A DNA stretch of 64,000 nt from contig JBMFWH010000002.1 in the NCBI GenBank assembly GCA_049965455.1, positions 1-64,000 of the forward strand. The letters are read 5' to 3'. A program made the translations under genes and the position numbers. Below, one piece after another: positions 7,874 through 15,655 of the stretch (position 1 is its first letter; each line of letters starts with the position of its first letter). The notes below the pieces were generated by a model, which saw only the letters and a list, made by a program, of their open reading frames with translations, did no database searches and was not told the DNA's origin. Source of the stretch: JAVRLB01 sp049965455. Lineage in GTDB: Archaea > Thermoplasmatota > Thermoplasmata > Thermoplasmatales > ARK-15.

Positions 7874-9259
7874 ATGAAGTGGATTTACTACGATAGAAAT
7901 AAAAAAATGATAACTCTGGTAATAATAGTAATGTTGATGAGCCCAATACTTGTCTTTTGTTTAACAGACGATTATGCTCAGAACCAGAACAGCACACATA
8001 ATGTGAAGACACCAATATCAGGATCTTTACCGATATATATGTCCCCATTGGATCAAAATATTTTTGGCTTAATACATTCAAACATTGCCAATGTAATGAT
8101 GACCAATTCATTTATTGCTCCAAATGTTACTGTAATTTTGTTGGGGAATAATTATCTGGCTGAAACCAGTTCTACCGGGCTATTAAACATGTTTTCTACG
8201 AAAATGCATAATGGATATGGATTTTCTGTAATAATATATGGATCATACAGCCAGAGGCATAGGTTTTTTGATGCGTGGTTTGAAGCCTTACAACTTAATA
8301 AATTAAGAATGCCAGTCGTTTTTGCGTCTACTGTTAACGGGGATAAAAGCAATTTACAATTAGATTCTTTCATTTACAGTGCACCGGCTGTGGCTATTTC
8401 TTTAGCCCCCTATGGTATGTATGTAATCACTAATGGTACAAATATATATAGTGGCATTATCACTGCTGTCAACAAATTCTCAAATGAGGCAACTGTTAAT
8501 GGTGCTTTAGTTTCTGATTATACTAATCAAAAACAATATTCATACTCTCCTATGGTGATCACTGAAAACACTTTCACTAATTACCTAGGCTATTTAGGGT
8601 GGTATTCAAATAATGCATATTCATATGTATGGCCATTTGGGCCTAATGTAAAAGCTGCCACTCAAGAAACTGCAGTAGATTACTATGAGGCACAAACTAC
8701 TAACGCAAAAGGTACATGGTACTTTTTCTTAGCATATACTCGCAATACAGTCTTTATGTATTCATATTCTAGGTATTCTTTTACATTAAGTAACATGGAG
8801 TCTATTACTAACTGGAACCCAACAAACTTTGCAGGACAAGTGCTTTATGATTGGGGCCCTACCAATAGTGGCTCAACTTCAGATATGACCTATTCTCTTT
8901 CTGCAGGTGTTAGCGGCGTTGGCGTTTCTGTAAGTTATAGTGAGCAAAATGGGATACCAATAAACTGGCAGGACAAGACAAATCCGAGTTCTGGCTATGT
9001 AAATACTGATGAGCAGTTAGGCAGTATCAAAGACCCTGCAAAAGATTATATAACTTACGAAGTAAATCCATCATCTATTGGATTATTAGATCCAACTAAA
9101 TCAGGAGGTTCTCCACCATTAATAGGCACACAAATATTCGGGGTAAATGGAGGTAATGAAAACGTTTTTATTTCTGGATGGTCATCGCAAATATCATGGA
9201 ATTTTGCATTATGGCCTACTTCTGTAGATCTTAATGGTGGGGCATGGAATAGTAGCTAA
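7874..9259 (+). CDS. Large secreted protein of unknown function
   Basis: 461 residues from the ATG at 7874, chosen because AAGGAGGA lies 7 nt upstream; the frame opens at 7826. An N-terminal hydrophobic signal (MITLVIIVMLMSPILVFCL, residues 12-30) is followed by an Asn/Ser/Thr/Tyr-rich body without other membrane spans, as expected of an extracellular protein in an acidophile or wall-less archaeon. Aromatic-rich stretches (WGPTNSGSTSDMTYSLSAG; ISWNFALWPTSVDLNG near the end) suggest beta-sandwich domains. I recognise no catalytic motif. A stray Hint domain of the type attached to archaeal secreted proteins lies 0.9 kb downstream, but nothing shows the two were once joined. Confidence 0.7.
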   Translation: MKWIYYDRNKKMITLVIIVMLMSPILVFCLTDDYAQNQNSTHNVKTPISGSLPIYMSPLDQNIFGLIHSNIANVMMTNSFIAPNVTVILLGNNYLAETSSTGLLNMFSTKMHNGYGFSVIIYGSYSQRHRFFDAWFEALQLNKLRMPVVFASTVNGDKSNLQLDSFIYSAPAVAISLAPYGMYVITNGTNIYSGIITAVNKFSNEATVNGALVSDYTNQKQYSYSPMVITENTFTNYLGYLGWYSNNAYSYVWPFGPNVKAATQETAVDYYEAQTTNAKGTWYFFLAYTRNTVFMYSYSRYSFTLSNMESITNWNPTNFAGQVLYDWGPTNSGSTSDMTYSLSAGVSGVGVSVSYSEQNGIPINWQDKTNPSSGYVNTDEQLGSIKDPAKDYITYEVNPSSIGLLDPTKSGGSPPLIGTQIFGVNGGNENVFISGWSSQISWNFALWPTSVDLNGGAWNSS

Positions 9260-9590
9260 AACTCAAAACATAATAGCGAAGACAAAAAGCAAACAATGAC
9301 CCAATTTTTATATTTTTTTATTAAATGTATTGCCACATACATGTTGAAATTTGTATTCTATCCCGTTCCATTATATGGCCTTAATTTTACAAGATCTTGG
9401 ATCGTTCGTATAAATCAGGCCTGCTAAAGCTTCGCTATATTCATCCTTGCATTGATATCTTAGTAACGCGTGATCACTATGGATAATTAGTTCTGAAACT
9501 GCAGATATATTAAGTATATATAATACACCTTTTCTGCTCTTCTTTGTTTCTTCTCTTTTCGCTAAACTCTATTTTAAACTTTTAGATAAG
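9260..9590. other. 330-bp interval without a visible gene
   Basis: Between the secreted-protein gene and tRNA-Ser. Poly-T/A at 9303-9324 may terminate the upstream gene. The rest shows no open frame of note, repeat or RNA structure that I can support. Confidence 0.5.
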
Positions 9591-9676
9591 CGCCGGAGGG
9601 GAGATTTGAACTCCCGCTCCCCTTAACGGAGAACAGGCTCTCCAGGCCTGCGCCTTTGCCGCTCGGCTACTCCGGC
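9591..9676 (-). tRNA. tRNA-Ser (anticodon GGA)
   Basis: 86 nt on the minus strand. Acceptor GCCGGAG pairs with CTCCGGC, discriminator G. The anticodon stem CAGGC/GCCTG encloses loop CTGGAGA, giving anticodon GGA (codons UCC/UCU). The long variable arm (TTCTCCGTTAAGGGGAGC) and TTCAAAT T-loop are typical of class II tRNA-Ser. No intron; CCA is not encoded. A TATA-like ATAAAAATTTT lies about 25 bp upstream on the minus strand. Confidence 0.95.
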
Positions 9677-9912
9677 AATAAATATATCAGCGTATGTTAG
9701 GAAAATTTTTATCCCATACCTTGCGAATGGGAACTCCCAGCTCCTAAGTGTTAAAAGCTTATTCTGAAGAAGATCAAGTATGGATCTCAATTTCAGATGA
9801 TATAAATAAATGCATTATATGAACTTTACGGGGGGTTAGAAAAAGCACACGCATTCTAAAACACAGATCCCCTTAAACATAAGATTTAAATAATATATAG
9901 ATATATAAGTTA
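9677..9912. other. Intergenic segment with an MFS promoter remnant
   Basis: About 235 bp. It holds the tRNA-Ser promoter (9694-9711, minus strand) and, near 9889-9907, an AAGATTTAAATAATATATAG block that looks like the TATA box of the truncated transporter frame that follows. Nothing else is evident. Confidence 0.4.
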
Positions 9913-9915
9913 TCT

Positions 9916-10134
9916 ATTACTGAAATAGATATTAATGCTAAAAAAATACGATTAAGTTTGATATATACATCGTTAGGGCACTTTTTAAATGATGGTGCTT
10001 ACTTTTTGTTTCCAATAGTAGTAACATTTTTTTCCGTTCAAAAAGGTTTCTCACCACTGATGATTACTGCCATGTTTGCAGCTTTTTATGCAGCATCAAT
10101 GATATTTACAACCTTGGAAATGGTGCATCAGTAA
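9916..10134 (+). pseudogene. N-terminal stub of an MFS transporter
   Basis: Forward frame 1 reads IRLSLIYTSLGHFLNDGAYF followed by LFPIVVTFFSVQKGFSP and LMITAMFAAFYAASMIFT, the first two membrane helices and GHFLNDG motif of an archaeal major-facilitator transporter. It stops at TAA 10132-10134, after an abrupt change near 10108 where sequence of a different protein begins in another frame. About 340 residues of transporter are missing. No standard start codon is in frame. This is a deletion or recombination junction. Confidence 0.65.
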
Positions 10135-10604
10135 TTGTTCCTTTGATAGGCATAGACATATATGGTTTTAGTAGTGGAGGTGGAGGATGTGTATTAAACA
10201 ATACTTATATTACACTAGCAAACAGAGAACAGGTACCTGTACAAGACCTGAAGGTTGGCGATGAACTCTTATCTTACAACTATAATATAGGGCAATATGT
10301 GACTGCTGAAGTAAGTAATATTTCGGCAAGTAATGTTACAAATATAATAGACATAAATAATGGCTCTTTGTATATGTCTGGACTTGGAGATCAGCCTATG
10401 CTCGTGAAAATGCAAGATGGTGTGATCGAAACTACTACCTTGGGGCAATTAAATTACGGTATGCAGGTATATGTACCTTTGTTGCTTAAATGGATACCCA
10501 TCACAAGCATAAAGTTGTTAACAGGATCGTTTACAGTATATGACATAAAAACCATAGGCAACGTTGATTATATTGCGAATGGAGTACTGATAATACCAAA
10601 ATAA
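10109..10604 (+). pseudogene. Orphan Hint (hedgehog/intein-type) domain, C-terminal fragment of a secreted protein
   Basis: Open from about 10109 in the frame beginning YNLGNGASVIVPLIG; an ATA codon at 10143 is not a convincing start. After GFSSGGGG comes a Hint block A: CVLNNTYITLANREQVPVQD, then KVGDELLSYN. The end (VYDIKTIGNVDYIANGVLII) matches block F. The usual TxxH of block B appears to be GDQP and no His-Asn closes the domain, so protein splicing is not expected; Cys1-driven thioester chemistry might remain. The N-terminal host protein is lost at the junction with the MFS stub. The 3' end adjoins a partial miniature element. Confidence 0.55.
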
Positions 10605-10612
10605 CTTTCAGG

Positions 10613-10711
10613 TTATTACAAAAAATATAATCTCTATCTTTTAAATACAGTGAAAATTACGCATAATACTCGCTTTTATGAAAACTTAACTTCAGAATCG
10701 TGACCTATTAC
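10613..10711 (+). repeat. Partial family-1 miniature element (right half)
   Basis: About 99 bp matching the right part of the 174-bp family-1 repeat, including AATTACGCATAATACTCG and the terminal GTGACCTATTAC. It is followed by the octamer CAAAAATA and then a complete copy in the same orientation. The left half is missing, possibly lost in the deletion that brought the Hint fragment here. Confidence 0.8.
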
Positions 10712-10719
10712 CAAAAATA

Positions 10720-10893
10720 GTAACTGGTCACGATTATGAAGTGACGATATAACAGAAAGTGCCTTTAATACAATATATTTTTAATTTATTATTATTACAA
10801 AATAAAATATATTATCTATCCTTTAAATACGGTAAAAATTACGCATAATACTCGTTTTTATGAAAACTTAACTTCAGAATCGTGACCTATTAC
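10720..10893 (+). mobile_element. Family-1 miniature inverted-repeat element, copy A
   Basis: 174 bp with imperfect terminal inverted repeats of about 22 bp: GTAACTGGTCACGATTATGA at the left, and the reverse complement of TCAGAATCGTGACCTATTAC at the right. CAAAAATA flanks both sides (10712-10719 and 10894-10901), an 8-bp target duplication. The inside is A/T-rich and non-coding. Directly after the right octamer comes GAAATATTTAT (10902), the BRE/TATA candidate of the gene at 10940. The partial copy on the left ends at the same octamer, so the same site was used twice or the copy duplicated in tandem. Confidence 0.88.
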
Positions 10894-10939
10894 CAAAAAT
10901 AGAAATATTTATCTATATGTTAGATATTAATAAATATTT

Positions 10940-11215
10940 ATGGTACATGTTATAGTTGTCCACAGTTGGGAAGATTCCCAAAAGGATAAAGTAATGGATT
11001 TCGCAAAGCAAGTAACTGATATGGCTAAGAATAAAAAACTACCGAAAGAGTTGAAGTTGCTGAGCATCGATCTGGCAGAAAACAAAAATATGGCTGTTTG
11101 CAATTGGGATGTAGATTCAGTAGACCATCTTATGCAGGTAGCCGGGCAGTTAAAACCAACCTGGAAAATAGATGCTTTTACAGCAAAGAGTGTTTACAAA
11201 AAAGGTCTTTTATAA
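10940..11215 (+). CDS. Conserved-looking small protein, function unknown
   Basis: 91 residues, soluble, mixed alpha/beta (MVHVIVVHSWEDSQKDKVMD; helix; LKLLSIDLAENKNMAVCNWD; helix; WKIDAFTAKSVYKKG). The beta-alpha-beta pattern resembles small ferredoxin-like/dimeric alpha-beta-barrel proteins, but I do not recognise a named family. The start is set by GAAATATTTAT 30-odd nt upstream, giving a short or absent leader. It is monocistronic, directly behind two miniature-element copies. Confidence 0.65.
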   Translation: MVHVIVVHSWEDSQKDKVMDFAKQVTDMAKNKKLPKELKLLSIDLAENKNMAVCNWDVDSVDHLMQVAGQLKPTWKIDAFTAKSVYKKGLL

Positions 11216-11418
11216 ATTCTTTATCTCTTTTTTATTTTGTGACATTATTACTGTTTTTCAAATGTGAACTTCCCGCTCGAAATGTTAAAATCAATGCATT
11301 TAAAGACCATTTTTCCAGTTTCATCGCTTTTTACATTTTCTTATGATGATTTTTTATTTCAATATATTATTAATTCAAGATAAATTTATATATTAGTTTG
11401 TAAGTATTAGTCAATACC

Positions 11419-12183
11419 ATGGTTAGAATAGAGCAGAAAATGGAAAATGTACCCAGATGTGTTACTGGTATCGAAGGTCTAGATAATATATTAAATGGGG
11501 GAATACCAAGAGGAAATACTGTTCTAGTCACTGGCTCTTGTGGTACTGGGAAAACCACTTTAAGTCTGGAATTTCTAGTTCATGGCTCTGAAAATGAAGA
11601 AACATCATTATATTTATCCGTTACAGAAGCTTCTGAAAAGCTTTTTAAGAACATGATCCCGTATACGTTTTTAACAGATAAGATCTTAAAAAGCAAAAAG
11701 ATGATAGCCATAGATCTCCCTGACATTTATGAAAAATTAGGTTTAAACAAGCTAGAATTCTCTATGGATGAAATTGATATATTAATAAACTCCATCATCT
11801 CTCTGGTAAGAGATCTAAATGTAAAGCGGTTGGTTATAGATTCCATTACTTCAATTTGTTACCGGTTAAATACAGAAGAAAAAATCAGGGAATTTATATT
11901 AAGGTTAGGCAAAGGATTATCAGAGTTAGGATGCACTACATTGCTCGTATCTGAACTATTGCCTTCTGCAAAAGGGTATTCGCAGTATGGTGTCGAAGAG
12001 GCAATCGCAGATGGGATAGTTCTCTTAGGAAACCTAGAAAGAAGAGGAGATCTCTTAAGAACAGTTCAGATTATAAAGATGAGAGGAACCACTCATTCTA
12101 GAGCCAAATATGTGTTAGATCTGACCTCGATGGGCATATTATTAGCACCTTTATTAAAAGGAGGAAGTGTGGAAGTGAGGTGA
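11419..12183 (+). CDS. KaiC/RecA-like ATPase with intact P-loop
   Basis: 254 residues, one KaiC domain. GIEGLDNILNGGIPRGNTVL opens the domain, Walker A is GSCGTGKTT (about residues 38-46), the Walker B strand is VKRLVIDSITSI (about 135-146), and EEAIADGIVLL with LRTVQIIKMRGTTHS at the end are typical of archaeal KaiC-like proteins. Such proteins are linked to regulation of motility, signalling and lipid or pigment genes; the target here is unknown. TATA-like AAATTTATATATTA at 11381 points to leaderless translation. First of three tandem paralogues, 7 bp before the next. Confidence 0.88.
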   Translation: MVRIEQKMENVPRCVTGIEGLDNILNGGIPRGNTVLVTGSCGTGKTTLSLEFLVHGSENEETSLYLSVTEASEKLFKNMIPYTFLTDKILKSKKMIAIDLPDIYEKLGLNKLEFSMDEIDILINSIISLVRDLNVKRLVIDSITSICYRLNTEEKIREFILRLGKGLSELGCTTLLVSELLPSAKGYSQYGVEEAIADGIVLLGNLERRGDLLRTVQIIKMRGTTHSRAKYVLDLTSMGILLAPLLKGGSVEVR

Positions 12184-12190
12184 CCAATTT

Positions 12191-12754
12191 ATGAGTTTAT
12201 TACCAGATTTTTCCAAGAAATTATTAGATTTGCAGGAATCTGCATCGGTATCTATACAAATTTCTATAAACACGTATTTCGATGTAATAAAAACTCTTGT
12301 AGACGATTTTTCTAACAATAAAGGTACAAACATATTTTATATTTCAGCTACAATACCTTCTAGAAACATATACAGCGTTTTGGAAATGTACGGGACCAAT
12401 ATTGCCAATTTATACTTTGTGGATTGCATCTCGCACATAATGATGAGCACTACAGAATACAGTGATAAGATCTTGTATGTCGAAAGCCCAACAATGCTAG
12501 AGACGATAATGATAAAAATTGATTTTTTGCATAGAAAATTCAAAGATAGACCGAGCTTGGTAATAATAGATTCTGTAAACTCTCTAGCCATACACAACGA
12601 TCTAAAAATCTTATCTGAATTCCTGCATATTTTTGTAACTAATCTAAGGGCTAAAAATTCTTATTTGTTCATACTTTCTATGAAAGAACAGAGCAATGCA
12701 GAGATTAACAACACACTGAATTTGGTGAGCGATGAGATAATTAATAGCGAATAA
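12191..12754 (+). CDS. KaiC-like paralogue without a P-loop
   Basis: 187 residues. The C-terminal two thirds follow the KaiC/RecA pattern (NIFYISATIPSRNIYSVLEM; DRPSLVIIDSVNSLAIH as the Walker B strand; LSEFLHIFVTNLRAKNSYLF). The N-terminal glycine-rich entry segment and Walker A are absent. It cannot hydrolyse ATP in the normal way and may act as a non-catalytic subunit with its neighbours, or resemble DUF835-type sensors. Spacing of 7 bp upstream and 20 bp downstream implies cotranscription with both flanking paralogues. Confidence 0.65.
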   Translation: MSLLPDFSKKLLDLQESASVSIQISINTYFDVIKTLVDDFSNNKGTNIFYISATIPSRNIYSVLEMYGTNIANLYFVDCISHIMMSTTEYSDKILYVESPTMLETIMIKIDFLHRKFKDRPSLVIIDSVNSLAIHNDLKILSEFLHIFVTNLRAKNSYLFILSMKEQSNAEINNTLNLVSDEIINSE

Positions 12755-12774
12755 CAATCAGGGGGTTCAAAATT

Positions 12775-13515
12775 ATGAAAGTTACTACAACCGGAATAAA
12801 ATATCTAGATGAATGGTTGATGGACGGCATACCTTTAGGGTACACTACATTGATCACTGGCAACTCCGGTGCAGGAATAGAGTTGTTTGCAAAGCAATTT
12901 GCAGGGTCACACGAAGAAGATGAGAATGTAGTATATTTTACCACCTCGGAGCGAGACGAGGATCTTCTCTCTATCTTTAATAACTTTAAATGGAAGTCTG
13001 ATATAAAGATTGTAAATATCGGATCCCTGTACTACAGGACAGTTTTGGAAAAAGAGTTAGAAATTAGCAAATACAGGGAAGAGGGAATTCCTGCTGGAGA
13101 ACTATTAACACCTAGCCGTTATATCCCAAGCAAAAAAGTTGATTTCATGACTATGATTACGTATGAGATTTCTAAATTAAAACCACCCTTCAGGTTGATC
13201 ATTGATTCTTTAGATTTTTTTCTTACCTTAGGAGAGCAATCTCGCATGATCTCCTCATTAAGAACTATTAAATCACATACTCAGCATAATGATGGTACTG
13301 CGTTAATAACCATACTCACCAGTCTTGGTTCTCAGTCGGTAGAGATGGCTATCGAAGAGATCGTTGACATCATATTCAGTATGGAAATGATCAGGTCCGG
13401 AACTGGAATAGAACGCCTATTTACCATTAAAAAGTTTAGGAACCATCCTGAAAAAACAGGAATTTTTAGATATGAAGTTACAGATTCCGGGATAAACATA
13501 AAACCATTTAAATAG
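12775..13515 (+). CDS. KaiC-like paralogue with degenerate Walker A
   Basis: 246 residues. It keeps the family opening TGIKYLDEWLMDGIPLGYTT and Walker B strand FRLIIDSLDFFL, but the P-loop reads GNSGAGIEL where GxxxxGK(S/T) is expected: Lys and Ser/Thr are replaced by Ile and Glu. The C-terminal IERLFTIKKFRNHPEKTG segment is conserved. A GGGGG ribosome-binding site lies 10 nt upstream of the ATG. With its neighbours it forms one active and two inactive subunits, reminiscent of RecA-paralogue complexes. The next gene's frame opens right after its stop. Confidence 0.75.
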   Translation: MKVTTTGIKYLDEWLMDGIPLGYTTLITGNSGAGIELFAKQFAGSHEEDENVVYFTTSERDEDLLSIFNNFKWKSDIKIVNIGSLYYRTVLEKELEISKYREEGIPAGELLTPSRYIPSKKVDFMTMITYEISKLKPPFRLIIDSLDFFLTLGEQSRMISSLRTIKSHTQHNDGTALITILTSLGSQSVEMAIEEIVDIIFSMEMIRSGTGIERLFTIKKFRNHPEKTGIFRYEVTDSGINIKPFK

Positions 13516-13551
13516 CATCTCTCTTTTATCATATCAAGAGAGCGTGAGACT

Positions 13552-14232
13552 ATTAAAGAAAAAGATTGGATAAGACTAGAAAACGCATTTACGTCTATAT
13601 TTAGTGAGTATGATAGAATGAACCATTTTATGTCTTTAGGCAATGACATAGCACTTAGGCTAGAGGCTATTAAGAATATTCCCGAAAACTCTCTGGTACT
13701 GGATGCAGGTTGTGGGCCCGGCATAATGTCCAAAATCGCATTGCTTGAAATAAATCCAAAGAAGATAGTAATGCTGGACCCAAATAAATTTTTATTGGAC
13801 AATATTTCCATAGATTCCAGCAAGATTGAAAAAGTGCAGGGGACCTTCGAAAAATTACCATTTGCAGACTCTTATTTTGATGCTGTTATGTGTGGCTTTT
13901 CATTTAGAGATGCCATTGATTTTAAGATTGCTTCTTCCGAGCTGGCCAGAGTGCTAAAAAAAGATGGGGTATTAGTTTTAGTGGATCTCGGCAAACCAGA
14001 TAACATTTTAAGATATTTCTTCTATGTTTATCTGGCAATTATGCCTACCAGTTTAATATTGTTCCTAAACCGAAAAAAACTAAAAGATTATTTAACATTA
14101 TATAAGACCTTTAGAAATTATATAACATATTCGGAGATTCAGAGTTTATTTAAAAATAATGGCATGAAACTTTTTAAATTCAGGAAGATTTTAATGGGCG
14201 GTTTGATCTATATGATCTGGAGAAAGGAGTAG
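13552..14232 (+). CDS. UbiE/MenG-like quinone C-methyltransferase (non-AUG start likely)
   Basis: A SAM-dependent methyltransferase that should methylate demethylmenaquinone. Motif I is VLDAGCGPGIMSKIA, followed by KLPFADSYFDAVMCGFSFRD and SSELARVLKKDGVLVLVDLG, as in UbiE. The first ATG (13618) would cut off the conserved UbiE N-terminus; in-frame sequence upstream encodes AFTSIFSEYDRMNHFMSLG, matching the family's F..YD.MN..MS.G signature. No ATG, GTG or TTG is in frame above it, so I propose an ATT start at 13552, 3 nt after GTGAG. A 204-residue form from 13618 is the fallback. It is 4 bp before the UbiD-like gene. Confidence 0.75.
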   Translation: MKEKDWIRLENAFTSIFSEYDRMNHFMSLGNDIALRLEAIKNIPENSLVLDAGCGPGIMSKIALLEINPKKIVMLDPNKFLLDNISIDSSKIEKVQGTFEKLPFADSYFDAVMCGFSFRDAIDFKIASSELARVLKKDGVLVLVDLGKPDNILRYFFYVYLAIMPTSLILFLNRKKLKDYLTLYKTFRNYITYSEIQSLFKNNGMKLFKFRKILMGGLIYMIWRKE

Positions 14233-14236
14233 TATT

Positions 14237-15655
14237 ATGTTTAAAGATTTGAGAGAATATATAGAAACGTTAAAAACCAATAACATGCTTACGGAGATTA
14301 ATACTGAGATAAGTGCAGATCTTCAGATTTCTAAGATCCTGAGGGAGTACCTTCCTCTAAAAAAATCGATTATTTTCAACAATGTACATGGGTACAAAAT
14401 GAAGGTATTCGGAAATGCATTTGCATCGATGGAGCACATGCACACTGCCCTGAATCTTACAGACTTTTCAGAGCCAGCAAACAGGATATTAGAACTTACA
14501 AAACAGTTGCCCGGGGGATATTACGAAGCATTAAAACAGCTATCCAAGCTGAAAGATCTATTTTCAGTAAAGCCCAAATCCGTTAAGAATGGGCCTGTAA
14601 AAGAGGAAGTTTCAGATAAACTTGATTTTAACTCTCTTCCTGTTCTGAGAACCTGGCCTGGAGATGCAGAGAGATTCATTACGTTCCCTTTGGTGGTAAC
14701 AAAATCAAAAGATGGCAGATACAATATGGGAGTTTATAGAATGCAGATCTATGACCCCAAGACTGCAGGTATGCACTGGCAGATACATAAACATGGTGCG
14801 GAAAATTTCGAAGAGTCTACAGGAAATATCGATGTAGCAGTGGTGATTGGCGCAGATCCGGCTACGATATATTCAGCAGTAGCCCCTGTTCCAAAGCAGA
14901 TTGATGATTATTTATTCTCTGGCCTTTTAAGAGGATCGCCTCTGGAGCTTGTAAGTTGTGAATCGATAGATTTAGAAGTTCCTGCAAATGCTGAGATAGT
15001 ACTGGAAGGGTATGTGAAAAAAGACGAGTTAAGAGAGGAAGGACCGTTCGGGGACCATACAGGATACTATACGCCCCCAGAAAAATATCCGGTATTTCAT
15101 CTAAAAAACGTAATGATGCGATCTGACCCTATATATCATGCCACTGTTGTTGGCAGGCCCGTGATGGAAGATGCCTATATTGGGAAAACAATAGAACGCA
15201 TGTTTTTGCCACTGATACAGATGTTTTTACCAGAAGTTATAGACATTAACTTGCCTTTTGAAGGGGTTTTTCATAATATATTATTGGTTTCTATAAAAAA
15301 GAGGTTTCCTGGCCAAGCAAGAAAAGTCGTGTTTGGATTATGGGGCCTGGACATGCTAGCTCTAACCAAATATATAATCGTGGTAGATAGCGATATAAAC
15401 GTTCAGAATCTTGGGGAAGTATTATGGGCTCTGGGCACTAGATCAGATCCAAAAAGAGATAGCATAGTCACAGAAGGACCATTGGATGTATTAGATCATG
15501 CTTCTTACAGAGAAGGATTTGGTGGTAAGATGGGAATAGACGCCACTAAAAAACTGAAAAATGAGGGATATGACCGGGACTGGGCTGATACAATAGAAGA
15601 ATCAAGAGAGATAGAAAAATGGTTTGAGCAAAGGAAGAAAGATTATGGGCTCTAA
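14237..15655 (+). CDS. UbiD-family prenylated-FMN decarboxylase (menaquinone pathway)
   Basis: 472 residues, full length for UbiD. Recognisable are the prFMN-binding region TWPGDAERFITFPLVVTKS (about residues 137-155), GVYRMQIYDPKTAGMHWQIH, and the catalytic Glu region EEGPFGDHTGYYTPPEKYP (about 262-280). Between a UbiE-like methyltransferase and a UbiA-like prenyltransferase, it is most simply the MqnL-type decarboxylase of the futalosine menaquinone route, removing carboxylate from a prenylated dihydroxynaphthoate. The required UbiX/MqnM flavin prenyltransferase is not in this window. AAAGGAG (14223-14229) lies 7 nt before the ATG. Confidence 0.88.
   Translation: MFKDLREYIETLKTNNMLTEINTEISADLQISKILREYLPLKKSIIFNNVHGYKMKVFGNAFASMEHMHTALNLTDFSEPANRILELTKQLPGGYYEALKQLSKLKDLFSVKPKSVKNGPVKEEVSDKLDFNSLPVLRTWPGDAERFITFPLVVTKSKDGRYNMGVYRMQIYDPKTAGMHWQIHKHGAENFEESTGNIDVAVVIGADPATIYSAVAPVPKQIDDYLFSGLLRGSPLELVSCESIDLEVPANAEIVLEGYVKKDELREEGPFGDHTGYYTPPEKYPVFHLKNVMMRSDPIYHATVVGRPVMEDAYIGKTIERMFLPLIQMFLPEVIDINLPFEGVFHNILLVSIKKRFPGQARKVVFGLWGLDMLALTKYIIVVDSDINVQNLGEVLWALGTRSDPKRDSIVTEGPLDVLDHASYREGFGGKMGIDATKKLKNEGYDRDWADTIEESREIEKWFEQRKKDYGL

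Noticed and set aside
10613..10893. Possible CRISPR-like repeats because of two similar units in tandem
   Set aside because: Units are 100-174 bp with terminal inverted repeats and target duplications, not short repeats with unique spacers; no cas genes.
15624..15644. TTG start for the UbiA-like gene
   Set aside because: The ATG at 15645 has AAGGAAG at good spacing and gives a sensible N-terminus.
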